In this document: positions 44,234 to 56,347 of the stretch, piece by piece
Position numbering within the stretch: position 1 is the stretch's first letter
Layout of the letters: every line of letters starts with the position of its first letter
DNA from: Auricularia sp. M13
Lineage: Eukaryota > Basidiomycota > Agaricomycetes > Auriculariales > Auriculariaceae
Direction of reading: 5' to 3'
Length of the DNA stretch: 64,000 nt
Assembly: GCA_037042915.1 (NCBI GenBank)
Contig: CM073198.1
Location: 620,001-684,000 of the forward strand
Position numbers and translations under genes: made by a program
Notes under the pieces: generated by a model
Database searches by the model: none
What the model was told of the DNA's origin: nothing
The model's input: the letters and a program-made list of their open reading frames with translations, nothing else

Positions 44234-45430
44234 CTAATTATCAGCGCGCGGGAGATGTGGAATACGAACAGCCCACCTGTAAATCACGATGAACCACTGG
44301 CGCACGCCATGAAGCGTAAACGACTCACCGATCAAGCTCTCGTAAACCTTCTTCATCGTCGACAGACATACCGTCGCCGCGCGTGGTTCCGACACTGGAG
44401 AGTGGCATGTTACATTCAGGAAGGGCAAATGTAAGTGCATGTCTTACAGGTTCGCGAAGATGGTGACGCCGTCTGGTGGCAAGATACGATCAGGCGAAGA
44501 TCCTCCCGGCCTAAGGAGTCTGCGAATGAGCACACGACTTTGTTTGTCAGAGAAGAAGCAACTCACTGCTCCTGGGGTTCTGCGTGGATGGTCTCCTTGC
44601 CGATCGGGGGGGCTTCCAGGACGGGCGCGATGGAGGGCAATGTTCTTGTGGTACAATGCGTCAGAAAACCCACACGCGCAATCTGAACTCAGTACTACGT
44701 TTCTGTGGCTAGAGGATTTAAAACACCGCCATTTTGCAGCATTGAGTCCGTGGATGACGTCGGCGCGCTCGGCCTTGCGGGTTCTGTTAGCTTGACATAC
44801 GGAAGAGAAGATACCTTTGACGAACCAGCGTCTTTCATCGCTCGCCACTTGGTATTCACCATCTGCAGTCGCGGGCAAAGGTGAGGGTGAATGATTTGAT
44901 ATAATCCTGAGCACGATGAGCGCAAGTTATGAGAGAAATGCGGCGCGCACTGTGGTGCTCCATTTTGCCGGGCGATTTCCGGCAGTGGAGGTTCTGAGGA
45001 ATCGGTATCGCTTCGGGAGGAAGTGTGCTCGATGGCACCCTATAGCGAAACCGAGTAAGATAGTGCAGAATGCTGTGCAAGAACAGAACGCACACCGAGA
45101 ATAAATGGCAAGGACAGTTTGTCCATAGTAGGCACAATTTCTTCAGGCTTGCGCCCTTGTGCACTGGAACGCAATGAGGGACTCCAGGCGCTACGCAGCA
45201 GGATTGGCATACTATAGTCCACGAAGCACAGTGTGCCTGTTAGCCAGATGTAGGCGTCGTCGTGAAGATTTTATTTTCTGCATAAAATCAACGTGGGGCG
45301 CAGGTTCGCTCGCACCGTGCCGTCGGTCGCCATCATCGCGCAGAGGCATAACTTCGGTGTGAAAATATTTTGATGGAAGTGCTGGAGAGGCCTGGTCCTT
45401 TATGTAGGGCCAGTGCCACCTTAGCACATG
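44234..45430 (-). CDS. Probable 5' exons of C1, not fully resolved
   Basis: Exon-like minus-strand stretches occur at about 44810-44870 (DGEYQVASDERRWFVK, ending at a GTATCTTC donor), 44580-44780 (ERADVIHGLNAAKWRCFKSS) and 45290-45370 (PKLCLCAMMATDG). The first and last recall two neighbouring parts of C2 (DGEGNFENVGRWFKK and PCEVCLCETM), which suggests that C1 and C2 share an N-terminal module. I could not join these pieces with each other in one frame. Confidence 0.35.
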
Positions 45431-45596
45431 AAGTGGCTAATGGCACAATGATTTTATTGTCTTTTGTGTACCACTCTAACAGCGAGTGGTGGTTATGCGC
45501 CAAGCCCTTTGCATCGCGTGCGACGATCTGGTAAGTCGTGTTTGGATAATTTCAGGTTGGAGAGCATCAGTCTTCAGAAACAGGGTAGCATGACAG

Positions 45597-45890
45597 GGCG
45601 CGCTGGTGTGGGCGAGAAGGGATGGCGCCGATGGAAGCGGCGCAAACATTGGCTAGCCTAGACCTATGACTGCAGATGACCGCGCGAAGGACCAGGAGCA
45701 GGCTAGATTCCAGACGCCCGAGCATTGCAGACAGATAACCAGGCGAGGTGTGCACGGTGCATGCGAGTGAGCAACTGCGCAGTTCGAGTCGCGGCTGAGC
45801 GAATCCGTAACCGGCTCGAGCGGCATGTCCAAACCGGGTCATCGCAAGCGTCGCGAAAGCTCGCGGATTCCCGATTCGAATAGTCTTGGG
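45597..45890 (-). repeat. Diverged remnant of the interspersed repeat family
   Basis: The reverse complement of 45835-45885 carries GCGAGCTTTCGCGACGCTTG followed by CGATGACCCGG, matching the conserved end module of copies 1-3 (GCGAGCTTTCGCAAACGTTG). Similarity becomes weak further left. Confidence 0.6.
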
Positions 45891-45900
45891 CAATCCTTTC

Positions 45901-46096
45901 CAGCTATGTTCAAAACGATAGACCCCACGGCCGATTTCTGCGTTTTGACGCGGCGAGGTGGCGCCTACCATACGAGGTATCCTAAGCGAGCAGCCAGCCA
46001 ATCCGGTGGCGAGTTGGCTCGCTTAGGACGTCCGGATCAGCTGTTCCGACGTAGTTCACTTTTTTCGGAAGGGGTCTATCGTTATGAACATAGCTG
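45901..46096. mobile_element. Foldback element with nested inverted repeats
   Basis: Outer arms of 26 bases at 45901-45926 and 46071-46096 match at 25 positions (CAGCTATGTTC, then GATAGACCCC). Inner arms CCTAAGCGAGC at 45981-45991 and GCTCGCTTAGG at 46017-46027 are perfect. The element is 196 bp, noncoding and can form a long interrupted hairpin. No target duplication is obvious. Confidence 0.75.
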
Positions 46097-46811
46097 TCAA
46101 GTCTTAGTACTGCTGGGCTGGTCAGTGGTCGTGCCACTGATCGTACGACGACGCATCGCGAAGACGCCCAACCACCGCTCATACTCGCGCCTGGCGCCTC
46201 CACCACGGCGGTGCCGAGATTGCGGTCCGAGGGACACGAGCACCACGTATTCGTGCTCCGATTACAGTGTTCATGTCTTCCTCATGGGCCAATCTGGGCG
46301 GACAGATCTGACCACCACCGAACGCCTGGCCAGCATTTCTGTTGCGCCGCTAGCCTCCCCGATATCCTGCATAATGCCAATGCGTAGAATGTTCACCGTC
46401 AGCCGGCCATGAGCAGTGCCAACTCCATCCTAGTGAACAATACTTCGAGTGGCGTCTGAGACGTACCAGCCGCGGGTATGCCGGCTCGTGGCACCAGCTT
46501 CTACAAAAAGCATGCCCCATTCCTCCGTCATTACTTCGGTAGACCACAAAGATGCGCCACCAACATCTAAAGGTCTGCTTCCCCACTCAGCAACGAGTTC
46601 CAACCCTCCATGACTGATATGTGATCCAGGTTCAAAAGCAGCGATGGGGAAAAATTGCTCGAAAAAAATTCCGCCAGGCTTTCCATTTCCAGAGCCATAT
46701 ATATATCAGGTTCATTGTTCAGTTTTCCTGATAGCTCCTGCATCTGAACGTGTCACAGTTTACACCGCCATCTCTCTCGATATAATTCGGGTGGGCACGG
46801 TACGTAAAATT
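46097..46811. other. Intergenic with one minus-strand coding-like stretch
   Basis: On the minus strand, about 46470-46660 reads as SHGGLELVAEWGSRPLDVGG and EVMTEEWGMLFVEAGATSRH before a stop. This may be an exon or remnant of an unknown gene. The rest is promoter-like sequence for the F-box gene, with a TATATATA at 46698. Confidence 0.35.
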
Positions 46812-48227
46812 ATGCTAGATATTCATGTACAAAATTCCAAGTTAATTCATCGACCAGCCTTTGCTTCAAACGCGTTGCCGTACGACATACTGGCCATCAT
46901 CTTCTCTCATCTTGGATTCGAAGACCGAATTCGAACGTCCCACGTCAGTCGTCGTTGGCGCACAGCGTCATTATTGTTTCGAGCTCGTCTATGGTCTGAT
47001 ATATCTTGGAGAGGACGGAACGGTGACGTCTTCGCTGCACGACTTGAGCGCGCTACTGGCAATTCTGTCCGTGTTCAGGTTGCTCTCCGCCGCTCTCCGC
47101 ACCTGACGTTGATCAACTTCGCTGGCGTGATCAGGGCTCTCTGCACTCATATGGATCGTATCGCTGTCCTTAGGGTGTCATTCTGGGGACCTGTCCGCAA
47201 TGACGAACGGATGGATGCACTCGTATCTGCTCTTTGCACCCCCGCACCTCATCTGCGATCTTTCTCTTTTACCCAGGTCAGGGCGTTTGATCAGATTCCA
47301 GTACCCCGCAACATATTCTGCTGCCAGGCGCCACAGTTACGGCGGATTACTCTCATGGGGGGTTTCAAATTGCGACCCGAGCAGAATCATGCCCTCAGAA
47401 ATGTCAGCCATCTTGGGATGAAATTCAATTCCTTGACCCGTCACGATTTTGCAGTCATATCGAGCCTGTTTCCCGCCATGCAGTCTTTGTTTCTCGTTGC
47501 GAACCGACTGCAGAACGTTAACCAGTTGGGCTTACCATTTCCTCGACCTCTCTTACGCTTGGCTCTCGAGATTCTGTCTGATCTTGGTCCCGAATTACTT
47601 CACCACTTTCGTTGTTGGGAAATTAGCCAATTACGGGTCGCGTTTCACACTGGTGTCTTCGGCGTTATATCCGCACAACCGTACTGCCAGTGGACGAGCC
47701 TGACGATTACCAAAGCCACGGTACAAGGTCTTTTTTCTGATTTTTTATTCACTGGTACAAACGGATACCAGTGTATGGTGACGCAGGTCCCGACGTGGGA
47801 AGACCTTAGCACTTCACCATTCGAGTATATCAAGGAACTGGAACTGCATGCTGCAGTCTTGCAGCATGGTCCTTTAGTTCTACCCACGATGACATCTATC
47901 GTCGCTCTCACTCTGATCCTAAAGCATCCTATCTTGTGCTCCCTAGGCAGTGTCCTCGAGGTCTGCCGAGTTTCTGGTCCATTGGTCACTTGCCCGCAAT
48001 TGCGCGTGCTGGCCATATCTGCCTGCCGCCCACATACATATCGCAAGGATCAGCTCTTACTGCAGGAGTCTATCATTCTCGATTTCATCGTCCATGGAAT
48101 CGAATTCGCTAGCGACAAACTCCAGGCTGTTCAACTCATTGGATTAGGCATTACGCCCCACTCTGACACTAGCCTATTGATTCCGTTGGCACTGGAAGTT
48201 CATACAAATCTCCTTTGTGCCGAGTAA
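46812..48227 (+). CDS. F-box protein, intact
   Basis: An uninterrupted 471-aa frame from the ATG at 46812; the same frame has an ATG at 46644, but the 56 extra residues look like leader sequence. The F-box is at residues 18-62 (LPYDILAIIFSHLGFEDRIR, then SHVSRRWR), as in SCF ubiquitin-ligase adaptors that bind Skp1. The rest holds leucine-rich segments (HLGMKFNSLTRHDFAVISSL, LRLALEILSDLGPELLHHFR) without a strict LRR period. Mushroom genomes carry large, fast-changing F-box families of this kind. The gene lacks introns. The broken gene at 24661-26145 has the same plan. Confidence 0.82.
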   Translation: MLDIHVQNSKLIHRPAFASNALPYDILAIIFSHLGFEDRIRTSHVSRRWRTASLLFRARLWSDISWRGRNGDVFAARLERATGNSVRVQVALRRSPHLTLINFAGVIRALCTHMDRIAVLRVSFWGPVRNDERMDALVSALCTPAPHLRSFSFTQVRAFDQIPVPRNIFCCQAPQLRRITLMGGFKLRPEQNHALRNVSHLGMKFNSLTRHDFAVISSLFPAMQSLFLVANRLQNVNQLGLPFPRPLLRLALEILSDLGPELLHHFRCWEISQLRVAFHTGVFGVISAQPYCQWTSLTITKATVQGLFSDFLFTGTNGYQCMVTQVPTWEDLSTSPFEYIKELELHAAVLQHGPLVLPTMTSIVALTLILKHPILCSLGSVLEVCRVSGPLVTCPQLRVLAISACRPHTYRKDQLLLQESIILDFIVHGIEFASDKLQAVQLIGLGITPHSDTSLLIPLALEVHTNLLCAE

Positions 48228-49259
48228 CGCTTCCGGACCCTCCAATCTCTCGGTTACTTGTTGGTTACTTGATTAGGATTAATTCATGAATTTACCTACA
48301 TTTGCAGCAACATTCTCATGAATGGTTCATCACAGTTGGTTGGGCAAATCGGTAATACTGCGAGCGAAGCGAGCGTGAGACGACTACTACCGACGCGTAG
48401 AATTTGACGTCACGCCAGGACGGACCATCAATCTTTCGGAGCTTTTTCGCTTGCGAGGAGCTTACGCGCTTCAACCTCGTCGAGCCCTCGCAGATGAGCG
48501 CTGAGAGCCGCGGCATGAATCCGGCTTCATGAATAGAATAAGAGTATGGTTGACACTCAAGGAGTGTTAGCGGGGTTGGGTCGAGCAGGAACCAAGCTAA
48601 AAGCGCCACCGCGGTACCTATGCTTCTACACGCTTGCTACAGTAATTGCGCAGCACATGTGTGTGTGGCGGGGTTGCTGGATTTACGAAACCGAGATAAC
48701 CGCAACGTTGAACCACGCGCCCGACGCCTGTTACCCCTGAAGCATTTCAGACAAGACGTCCTACTGATTACGTTCCACTGCACCATACCAGTGTAGATAA
48801 AGGCGTAAATCGCGCAAAAGAAGTGCATGGACGCCTTGCGACAGTCGTGTACCAACGTGTGGCCCCAACACGAACCGTGAATGTGAGATCACATGGCCGC
48901 GTCCCAATACTGTATCTACTGCAGTCGACTTATGCTGATTGGTTGATAGACGTGGACTAAGCACCCACATGATGGCTGGGGCATCGAGCCCTGTCGTGAT
49001 ATGAAGTGTCAGCGAGCCTTCTGGCGGCGAACAGCCTGATTGTGAGGTAAATGATGCGCTGAGCGCTCGTGATTGCACCACGTACATGAAGGATGTGAAG
49101 AATAATGACGATGCGGAAGCAATAAACCTGGGCACACAGGCATAAATGACTTGGCTCGCAGGCTCCCCATTCCTCAGAAACCGTTCCCTCGGTCTTCTCT
49201 TTCTGTGCACTACGTCCTCGACGTCCCTCGGCGTCTCAATTCCATTCCAGTCTCATCCA
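48228..49259. other. Intergenic, weak coding-like signals only
   Basis: Minus-strand frames at 48316-48609 (including RLSALICEGSTRLKRV) and 48761-49210 have no splice partners and no recognised family. No repeat or TIR element was seen. Confidence 0.4.
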
Positions 49260-49676
49260 ATGGAAATCACCGTCCGTTGGGTACAATCTCCTGCTTTCGT
49301 TGACTCGGTGCGTCCATCATTTGACCGTGCACACCGATCTTCTCACTTTCATGTCCTCTAGCCGCTGGCGCGCCCCTCTACCACGGAGAACGAACCGTCA
49401 TACAGAATGTATAGGACGTATGCGGAGGACTTGATCCGCAACGACATGCGACTCTGGGCCCGTATCCTCTTGGCGCAGTTCCCGGCGACCGCGCGCCTAC
49501 TTGACTCAGTAGGACGCCGTTGGCCCTTGCTCCCCGACGATGCCCGCCGCTACGCGGAGCAACTCCTTCGTCAGGTCCAGCTCGACCACACGTTTAATCT
49601 CCCCCTCATTGCTGACGCGGAGGACTACGAGGTTGTCGAGCGCGCCGATGAATTGGCGGAGTCTGAGTCGAAATAG
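49260..49676 (+). CDS. Small hypothetical protein, 120 aa, two exons
   Basis: Exon 1 (49260-49307, MEITVRWVQSPAFVDS) joins exon 2 (49362-49676) in phase 0 over a 54-nt intron, giving 120 aa. The core is helical (AEDLIRNDMRLWARILLAQF, then LPDDARRYAEQLLRQVQLDH) with an acidic C-terminus. No signal peptide or membrane segment. No family recognised; a small all-helical adaptor is possible. Confidence 0.6.
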
Positions 49677-51187
49677 GATTGGCTGCTGTAATATGTCGAA
49701 CCGGAACGCTGTTGCCCTGGGTGAATTTCTTGTTTCTCAAATTCCCACATGATTTCTAGGATTTTCTCTGCTGAGAATTTGACAAGTCGCCCATGGGCCT
49801 CAAGACAGCAAGACGGATCATCATAGTATTGAGAAATACTAACTTTTGTGCTGCAATAAATGAGACATTGGTAAAAACCCGCCTAACTCCGGATCAGCCG
49901 GACCAGGCGGACAAAGGTACCTCAGGCAGTGGTTTAGAGCTCCGGAGCAGCCCCGAGAACACGAGCACGCAAGCCAGCCAGATATGGAGCCGCTAGGCCC
50001 CGAGCTCGCAGGACGAGCAACAAGATCGCGCTCACGGTGCCGCTTCCGTTTTGCCTCCGAGACAGCCAATATCGTCTGAACTATGAGCTGGATGGCTTTA
50101 ATAGCCCTCGATTGAGCTCAAAATAACTCTTATAGAAAGGATAATACGTTGACGAGAAGTTCATGAATAATTTGTGGTTCTTGGTTGGCTTGGTTGATTG
50201 GTTTTCTGCCCATCTCCGACGCATTGGCTCAGGCAAACACCGGCGAGCTTGGTACAAGCTACCTGCCTACCTTTCTTCGTCACCTACTACTAAGGAACGA
50301 CAGTGCGTGACCGTAACCACTCTTCCTGGGACACCCACTACAGACACATACTGCAGAGAATTCCGGGCAAGAGTCCTTGCCTGCGATATCTGCGTGTAAA
50401 CTGACTTCTGCGAGCTCGACGATTTGCTGTGACTACCCGACCAAAAATTCGCGCCCAGACGACTGCTTGTGCTAGTTAAAGGGCGCTTCACGCGTCTACC
50501 GTTGGCTAGCAGGTCTTTGCTATTTTACCTGATCGTTGACTAATGAGGCACCAGAAGCGGCAATATGAAGCTCGACAAGGACAATCGCACAGGCGTCGAG
50601 GATCCCTGTGGGGTACCAGTGTGTGTCCAATGGCGTTGTCTTGCACCAGAACTGATACTATTCTTCGCTAGGATGGAAATCATCGACAGGGACCAGCCAC
50701 AAGATGGGCACGATGGACTTGCGAGTGCGAGTTGGAGTGGAGCCCCGCAGTATGCATATTTTCTTTCGCACAGACATATTCGTGGGACTGATCTAAATTG
50801 CTGTGGCTCAGAGATACTAAAGGTTGTAACTATGGATCTGCCAACCTGAAAGTGCCCCCGCAGCCCGTCGACCTGTGGTGCGTAACTCGCTGCCTTTAAA
50901 TGCCGCTGTAGGCTAAAATGTTGTCGGGTAACGCATTTGCAAGTCCTTTGGCAGAGGCAGCTAGACAAAATGTCTGCATGGCCGGCGAGACGAGCGGGCC
51001 CTTTCCGCGGGGATTCTTGTCGGGGATGAAGTATTGGTGCGCATGGCCCAATCTCACTCAGCCTCAATATCTCGTCCGCTGCAATCGCAGTGTCGTCCCA
51101 GAGATTCCCCGGGGAGGCGTACAAACCCGCTGCATTGACGGCCGTCACGGTCTTCATCAGCGCGCCCACCTTCCTCAGTTCGATGAT
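49677..51187. other. Intergenic upstream of B2
   Basis: No gene supported. The long minus-strand frame at 50540-51202 lies opposite the B2 leader and has the uneven composition of a shadow. An exon encoding the missing N-terminal third of B2 might lie here, but none could be joined; an acceptor-like CCTCAG stands at 51178. Confidence 0.4.
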
Positions 51188-54100
51188 ATGGATAATACTC
51201 ATCTCCCTTACATCCCCCTCCTCTCCTCACCGTGGACATTGGTACCGTTCCATGAAGGCCAGCCGTGGTACAATCTCGAGCAGGACGACCCCTGTGGCGA
51301 CTTAGGCTGGTTTCAGTTGACGCGCATGCATCTCAGTCAGACCGGGCTGGGGATCTATATGCTCATCGCTGACATCCGCCATGGAATGCGTCTCAACGTC
51401 GAGGCCGAGCTACGAGCATGGGAGGCGGTGCCGTGGGAATATTCACAGTGGAAGGAGAGGCAAGCCAACAAAGCCTCGACAATCGCACCGCCTACCCCCA
51501 GGCAGATCGTTCATTCACTCCTTGCTCTTACCGACATGCTAAGGCATCAATCGCTGAGGGAGTGGGAGATGAAGCAGGCTTTTGCAGATTGGCAGAGTTT
51601 GCTGAACGAGTTTCGAGGCCTCATCTCGGAGGCTACAAAAGGAAGAGGAAACCGGACCGTCAGTTACGGTGCACTCGAGCCGCGGACGTGCTTTGACGAA
51701 ACCGCTTATTATCTGGATCTTCAGCGCTTGGAACGCTGTCTACACGTCCGAGCTCACGAACGGCACATGTTCAACTGCCGAGGAGTTTTTACTCGAGACG
51801 TGGCTGTCGCAAATGGCTACGCGAGCTTTGACGTGGCCACCTGGTATGTCGAGCCGTTCGACGCAACTGTGTTTGCGAAGCTGCAAAACCTCCAGCGGCA
51901 GGGTGCGCTCCGGCGGGCGACGTACTTCAAATACGGGTCCGAGCGCTGCCGTTACATGCGTGCCGTTGAGAGGAGCTACCACGAGGTCGCGCTGCCAGCA
52001 TTCGATTCCCTAGCGTTCGCCCGATCGAAATCTGCTTACGCCAAATCAACACTAGATGCAGTCGACGGTATCGACAAGTCGAGCCATGTACAATCCCACG
52101 CCGATTACTGGGCATCTTCGCGTACCTTTGCTTCTGCGCCACCACGCGAAAATAGCGGCATATCTCCGTCCGCTGTCCCAGTCTCGCCTCTGCTCTTGGC
52201 ATCAAGCCTGCCGCTGTCGTGTAGAGAGTCTGCCGTAGCACCACAACAGCCCACGTTACGGTTGCCATTGAAACCGAGTCGCGCTCGAGACACAGCAGTA
52301 CCTGGTGCTGTTCAGACGGCTTTGGAAATCGAAACGAGCGGGATGGCCGTCGACGAGCCCCTGGCGTCGACAAGCACGGCACACATGGCGGGCCACGAGC
52401 ATATGACTACCACCAGGGCGAATGTGGAAGGCGGACGGAAGAGGATGTGTAAGTGTCATAGGCAGCTGAATGTTTACATCTGAACTGGATCACCAGGCCG
52501 CAACGACGACCAGGCCGGGTGCGCATCTCCTTCAGACCGGAAGCGGCACAGAACAGAGAATGACATGGGTCAGTGGTCATCTCCTTTCTGGCCGAGGTCC
52601 CGTCTTACTAACGCGCAGTAATCACAGGACATGACGAGGACCCTTTAACACGTGGGCGGGACCCTCGTCATCGTAGGGTTGCCTTGCACATGATGCGAGA
52701 CAACGGCGTCGCACTGAGGACAAAAAATGTCGAGTTGGGGGATACCGTAATTTCCCGCTTCAACACTACTGAGCGGCCACCGTGGTGCCCCGATACCTTC
52801 CATAGGGCGGAGGACATCGTGAGCCGGGTGGATACGAGTCGCGATCGCGAGCTGGTCCTCTCCCAAGCAACGGAATATCCTGTGCCCAAGCCGATTCTCC
52901 ATCAAGGCCGCCAGCACAAGATCCCGCTCATTTCGTACTTTGTGAACGCATGGCACCAAGCCAAGGTCAACCGCAGCGACCCCAAAGAGGTCCATAAGCC
53001 CAGACGTGCAGTAACTCGGGCGATGATTGTTTGGCTGAAGTTACGCAATTACTACCTGCGGCGACTCGCCATTTCTGCTGTGTCAGATGCTCCTGGGCTT
53101 ACTGGTGCAGAATGGCGCAACGTCTTGAAGCTCTGCGTACCCAGAGCCGACATGAAGAAAACTATTGATGTCATCGGACTCGACCAGATTTTTGAGCAAC
53201 CAGCGCTGCGTATCATCCCCCAGCCTGAGGAATGCGATGAGGAAATCCTGGAGGAAGGCATGGGCTACTCGCCCGCAACTGGTCAGCAGTGTCACGCCCA
53301 GCTGGATCGACCGTCGTCATCAGAACCGCCCTCGAATCCCCGTTCGTCGCAGCCGCCGCAACCATCACGTTTACCAGTGTCGCTTGGAACCTCTCCCCAC
53401 TCATCACCGTCCGGGACAGCATACCCAGACAACCCCTCTCAGATGCTGCAATCATCGTCTCTCGCTCAGGCACTCCAGCCGTTAACTCTCCCTGCGCCTT
53501 CTTGTTCGTCGCACTCGTTCTCATCCCCCACCGATCAGCCGTTGCCATCTGGGACGTCTGGCCAATCCCGCGCGATCGCTGCGTTGCCATCCGATGAAAC
53601 CGCTGTACTCCCGGGTGCTGCTGCTCAAGTGCCTCCTCCTCCTCCGCCTCCTCGTGCCCCTCCGCTCCTCCGACCTTGCGCCAGTCGTCCTCTGCGTCCT
53701 GACGCGCCAAATTCACCGCTTTCTCCTACACGGCTTCCTCTGCCCGCCCGCCTGCATCGTCCGTTCGGCAGCATGGGCGAGTACATCGATGTGCTCGGCC
53801 CGCCCATGTTTCAGGACCTTCCGCTTCCACCTGTGCCAGCTTGGGCGGATGTCGACGACGCCGAGGACAAGACTGTCTGGCCTTCAGTTCCTTGGCGCCG
53901 CTACGTTCTATGGGAATTAGCAGAGCTTGAGTTCCGGCATGAACTCTTGTGGCTCGACCTTGCTATCCGCCAGTCTCATCCAGACGACGAGCAGTTGCAG
54001 TCTGTAGATGCGTCAGATAGATTTAGGCAGTGTCAAGCCTGTTGGGGCGGGGCGGACTTTACTCCAGCAGACGACGACGAGGGCAACTGGCTGTGCAGCA

Positions 54101-54354
54101 AAGACCCGGTGCGCAGACTGCTAGCGCTACATACGTTCTCCTCCTTCATGATCGTCTGGCCACGCACCGTGTCGTATCTCAAGCCCTGGGAGGCTTACAC
54201 GGACCGCCAAAGCTTCGTCGACAGCATGGACATATCGTCTTCGCACTTTGACGAGCTTGAGGGCAGCGTCTGGCACTGCTATATGCAGACATTCTATGAT
54301 TACCGTCACAAGCTGCCAACCTTCCCGTACCTCAAGCCGGACTTGCCTTCCTGA
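51188..54354 (+). CDS. B2: paralogue of B1, about 1022 aa
   Basis: Exons 51188-52448, 52497-52568 and 52619-54354 join in frame (introns 48 and 50 nt). Exon 1 has RGVFTRDVAVANGYASFDVA, the counterpart of RGVFTDDTDVAQRYAQYGVP in B1. The small exon encodes a basic patch (SDRKRHRTEN) at the place of B1's KRKRQ. The third exon has GAEWRNVLKLCVPRADMKKT, then a Ser/Pro-rich linker with a polyproline run, then the C-terminal domain (VPWRRYVLWELAELEFRHEL, ending VWHCYMQTFYDYR). B2 lacks counterparts of the first 300 or so residues of B1 and of the intron before B1's last exon. Start at 51188 is the first ATG after the leader; an upstream exon is possible. Function unknown; probably nuclear. Confidence 0.78.
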
Positions 54355-54985
54355 TTGAATATATCGTATGTTGTGGGATTTACCTCGCTTCTATCGTACA
54401 GATCGATCATCAGCAGAGGATTCAGGGAGGACCGACCCGTGAGTCAACTTACTGATGGTCGGGAAGCATGCCAGAGTCTCCAAGGCTCATTTTGACTGTG
54501 ACTATTATTTTTTTGCCATGATTAAGTCCGACATCCCCTGCCAACCTTCTAGCTGCGGCGCATATAAGCGTTATCCCTCCAGATTTCGACCAGCGTACGT
54601 CCCGGAACGAACTGCGTTCCTCTGGGCATTCTCATGAGTGAAGGACCTCCGTGGCGTGCTTGCTATGAATTCTTTGATGCTTCTGCCGCTAAGATCGTTC
54701 CTACAAACGTCGGCGCGTCGGCAGAATCACGAGCAGCATTCTCTCGCGCGTATGAAATTACAGGCACGAATATATAAAATGTAAACGACTCAATATTCCC
54801 TTCAGCTACGCTCTGTGACGATCGCATGACCTCGATAAACTGTCCCAAGCCGCTTGACTGTCTCAGACGCCCGTGGGCTTGCACCGCCCCGAGCACGCTC
54901 ATCGGGGAGCGCATGACTGAGGGCATGGTCAGCTCAGACATCGTGATTATGGCGATGCACGCACATAGACTGGATGCATATGGCT
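54355..54985. other. Intergenic between convergent B2 and C2
   Basis: No convincing gene. A 92-aa minus-strand frame (54663-54941) has fair composition but no splice partners. Confidence 0.4.
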
Positions 54986-55773
54986 TTACAACAAAGACCA
55001 GTCGTCCTCTTCATCGTAAGAAACCGCCTGTTCTGGAGCCTGCGGAGCGGGCTTGGGCGAGCGAGTAGTAGAATCTGTGAAGAAGGATAGTCTGATGGAG
55101 TACAACTAGGAATCGGAGGCTTACCCTCGAAGCCATCTCCTTGAGAATCGCGAGACGTTGCATGCGATTGTACATGGCGCGAATAAGGATGGTAGCGAGG
55201 CTTGCCGCGGCCGCTCTGATTGCACAAGCGTGACTGCTAACTGTGTTAGTCCGTGCCCCATCAACTGGTTATAACTTGATTACCGTTGTGCGGCCGTGAG
55301 GACGGATAGACGTCAGGTCTCTGCGTCTGCAGGGAAATTTCAAAATCGGGTTTCTGCCAAAATTTCGCGCCGCGTGCGGGTATACCTTGCGTAGTATTGT
55401 GCAAGAAGCTGCAGATCCCTGCGGTCCAGTGCGGGTGTTATGTAGCAAGACGGGAGCGGACATGACAGGCACTGTGTTGCAGACAGCTTTAATAGATTTA
55501 TAACGCCCCAACAACGGGAGGACACACCTTCTTAAACCAGCGTCCAACATTTTCAAAGTTTCCTTCACCATCGGGTGCTCTTTTGAAATCGAGGGCGTGC
55601 ATAGTCTCGCAGAGGCAGACTTCACACGGAAACAATTGCGTGGGTGGGTATGAAGGCATGAGCCCAAGAAGCATCGTCTCAAAATGGTGGTCAACCTGCG
55701 AGTGGTAATTATAAGTCAGTGGCGCTTAGATTAGAAAAGTATTGTTGACCTTGTGCCCGGATATCTCGGTCAT
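54986..55773 (-). CDS. C2: small hypothetical protein, 151 aa, six exons
   Basis: Exons 55773-55750, 55695-55528, 55408-55386, 55326-55284, 55233-55125 and 55074-54986 join in frame to give 151 aa. Introns are 50-59 nt except the second, about 119 nt. The N-terminal part has a compact Cys cluster (FPCEVCLCETMHALDFK), then GEGNFENVGRWFKK. A basic middle (SGRGKPRYHPYSRHVQSHA) leads to an acidic end (DEEDDWSLL). Very small exons (23 and 43 nt) are typical of agaricomycetes. A second minus-strand frame starts at 55964 with a membrane segment (FLSIVSLAVYITYVAHHFF) and overlaps this start; it may be a leader ORF. The N-terminal module resembles pieces near C1. Function unknown. Confidence 0.62.
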
Positions 55774-56347
55774 GATGCACTTAAGAAGTAGGGATGGTGT
55801 TGTCGAGTATTTAAGAGAGCTTTAAGCCTCGACACAATGCGTGCGAAGAGAGCGGGACGCAGAGATAGATGAGAGAAAAAATGATGGGCAACATATGTAA
55901 TATATACGGCAAGCGACACAATGGAAAGAAACGAACAATGTAACGCCACTGAGAGCGCATTCACGAAGGATCTTCCGTGGTTTCTGCGCTCTATGAAATT
56001 ATGTTATATTATCGGTTCAAGTTTCCCGGCTGAGTGCAACGACTAACTGCACATCTAAGGGAAGCAAAAGTCGCTCAGATCGACTCACGAATGTATCGCC
56101 TAATAGGGCGAAGTCATTTGATGGGAGCGATTTTTCACTCATAGGGGAGAAAGATTATGTCGCCAACGACAGTCGCCGCCATCGTCCTGATCTCCGCGAT
56201 TCAACGGCGGAGATGTCCTTGTTTGTTTGGAGTCCGGCGCGAGATGTGATTTCATCCTCTCCTTGGAGCCACACAGTGGCACTAATCCTGTATATTAGCA
56301 GTCCTGTGCTCCGAGATATTAGACGATCCACGACCTCGGCTACGCAG
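55774..56347. other. Intergenic between divergent C2 and gene D
   Basis: Shared upstream region of two divergent genes. It includes the 64-aa membrane-type frame at 55770-55964 (-) discussed with C2. A TATATT patch stands near 56008. Nothing else recognised. Confidence 0.45.

Noticed and set aside
50540-51202. 220-codon minus-strand frame upstream of B2
   Set aside because: It overlaps the B2 leader in antisense, has no splice partners and lacks any recognisable motif.
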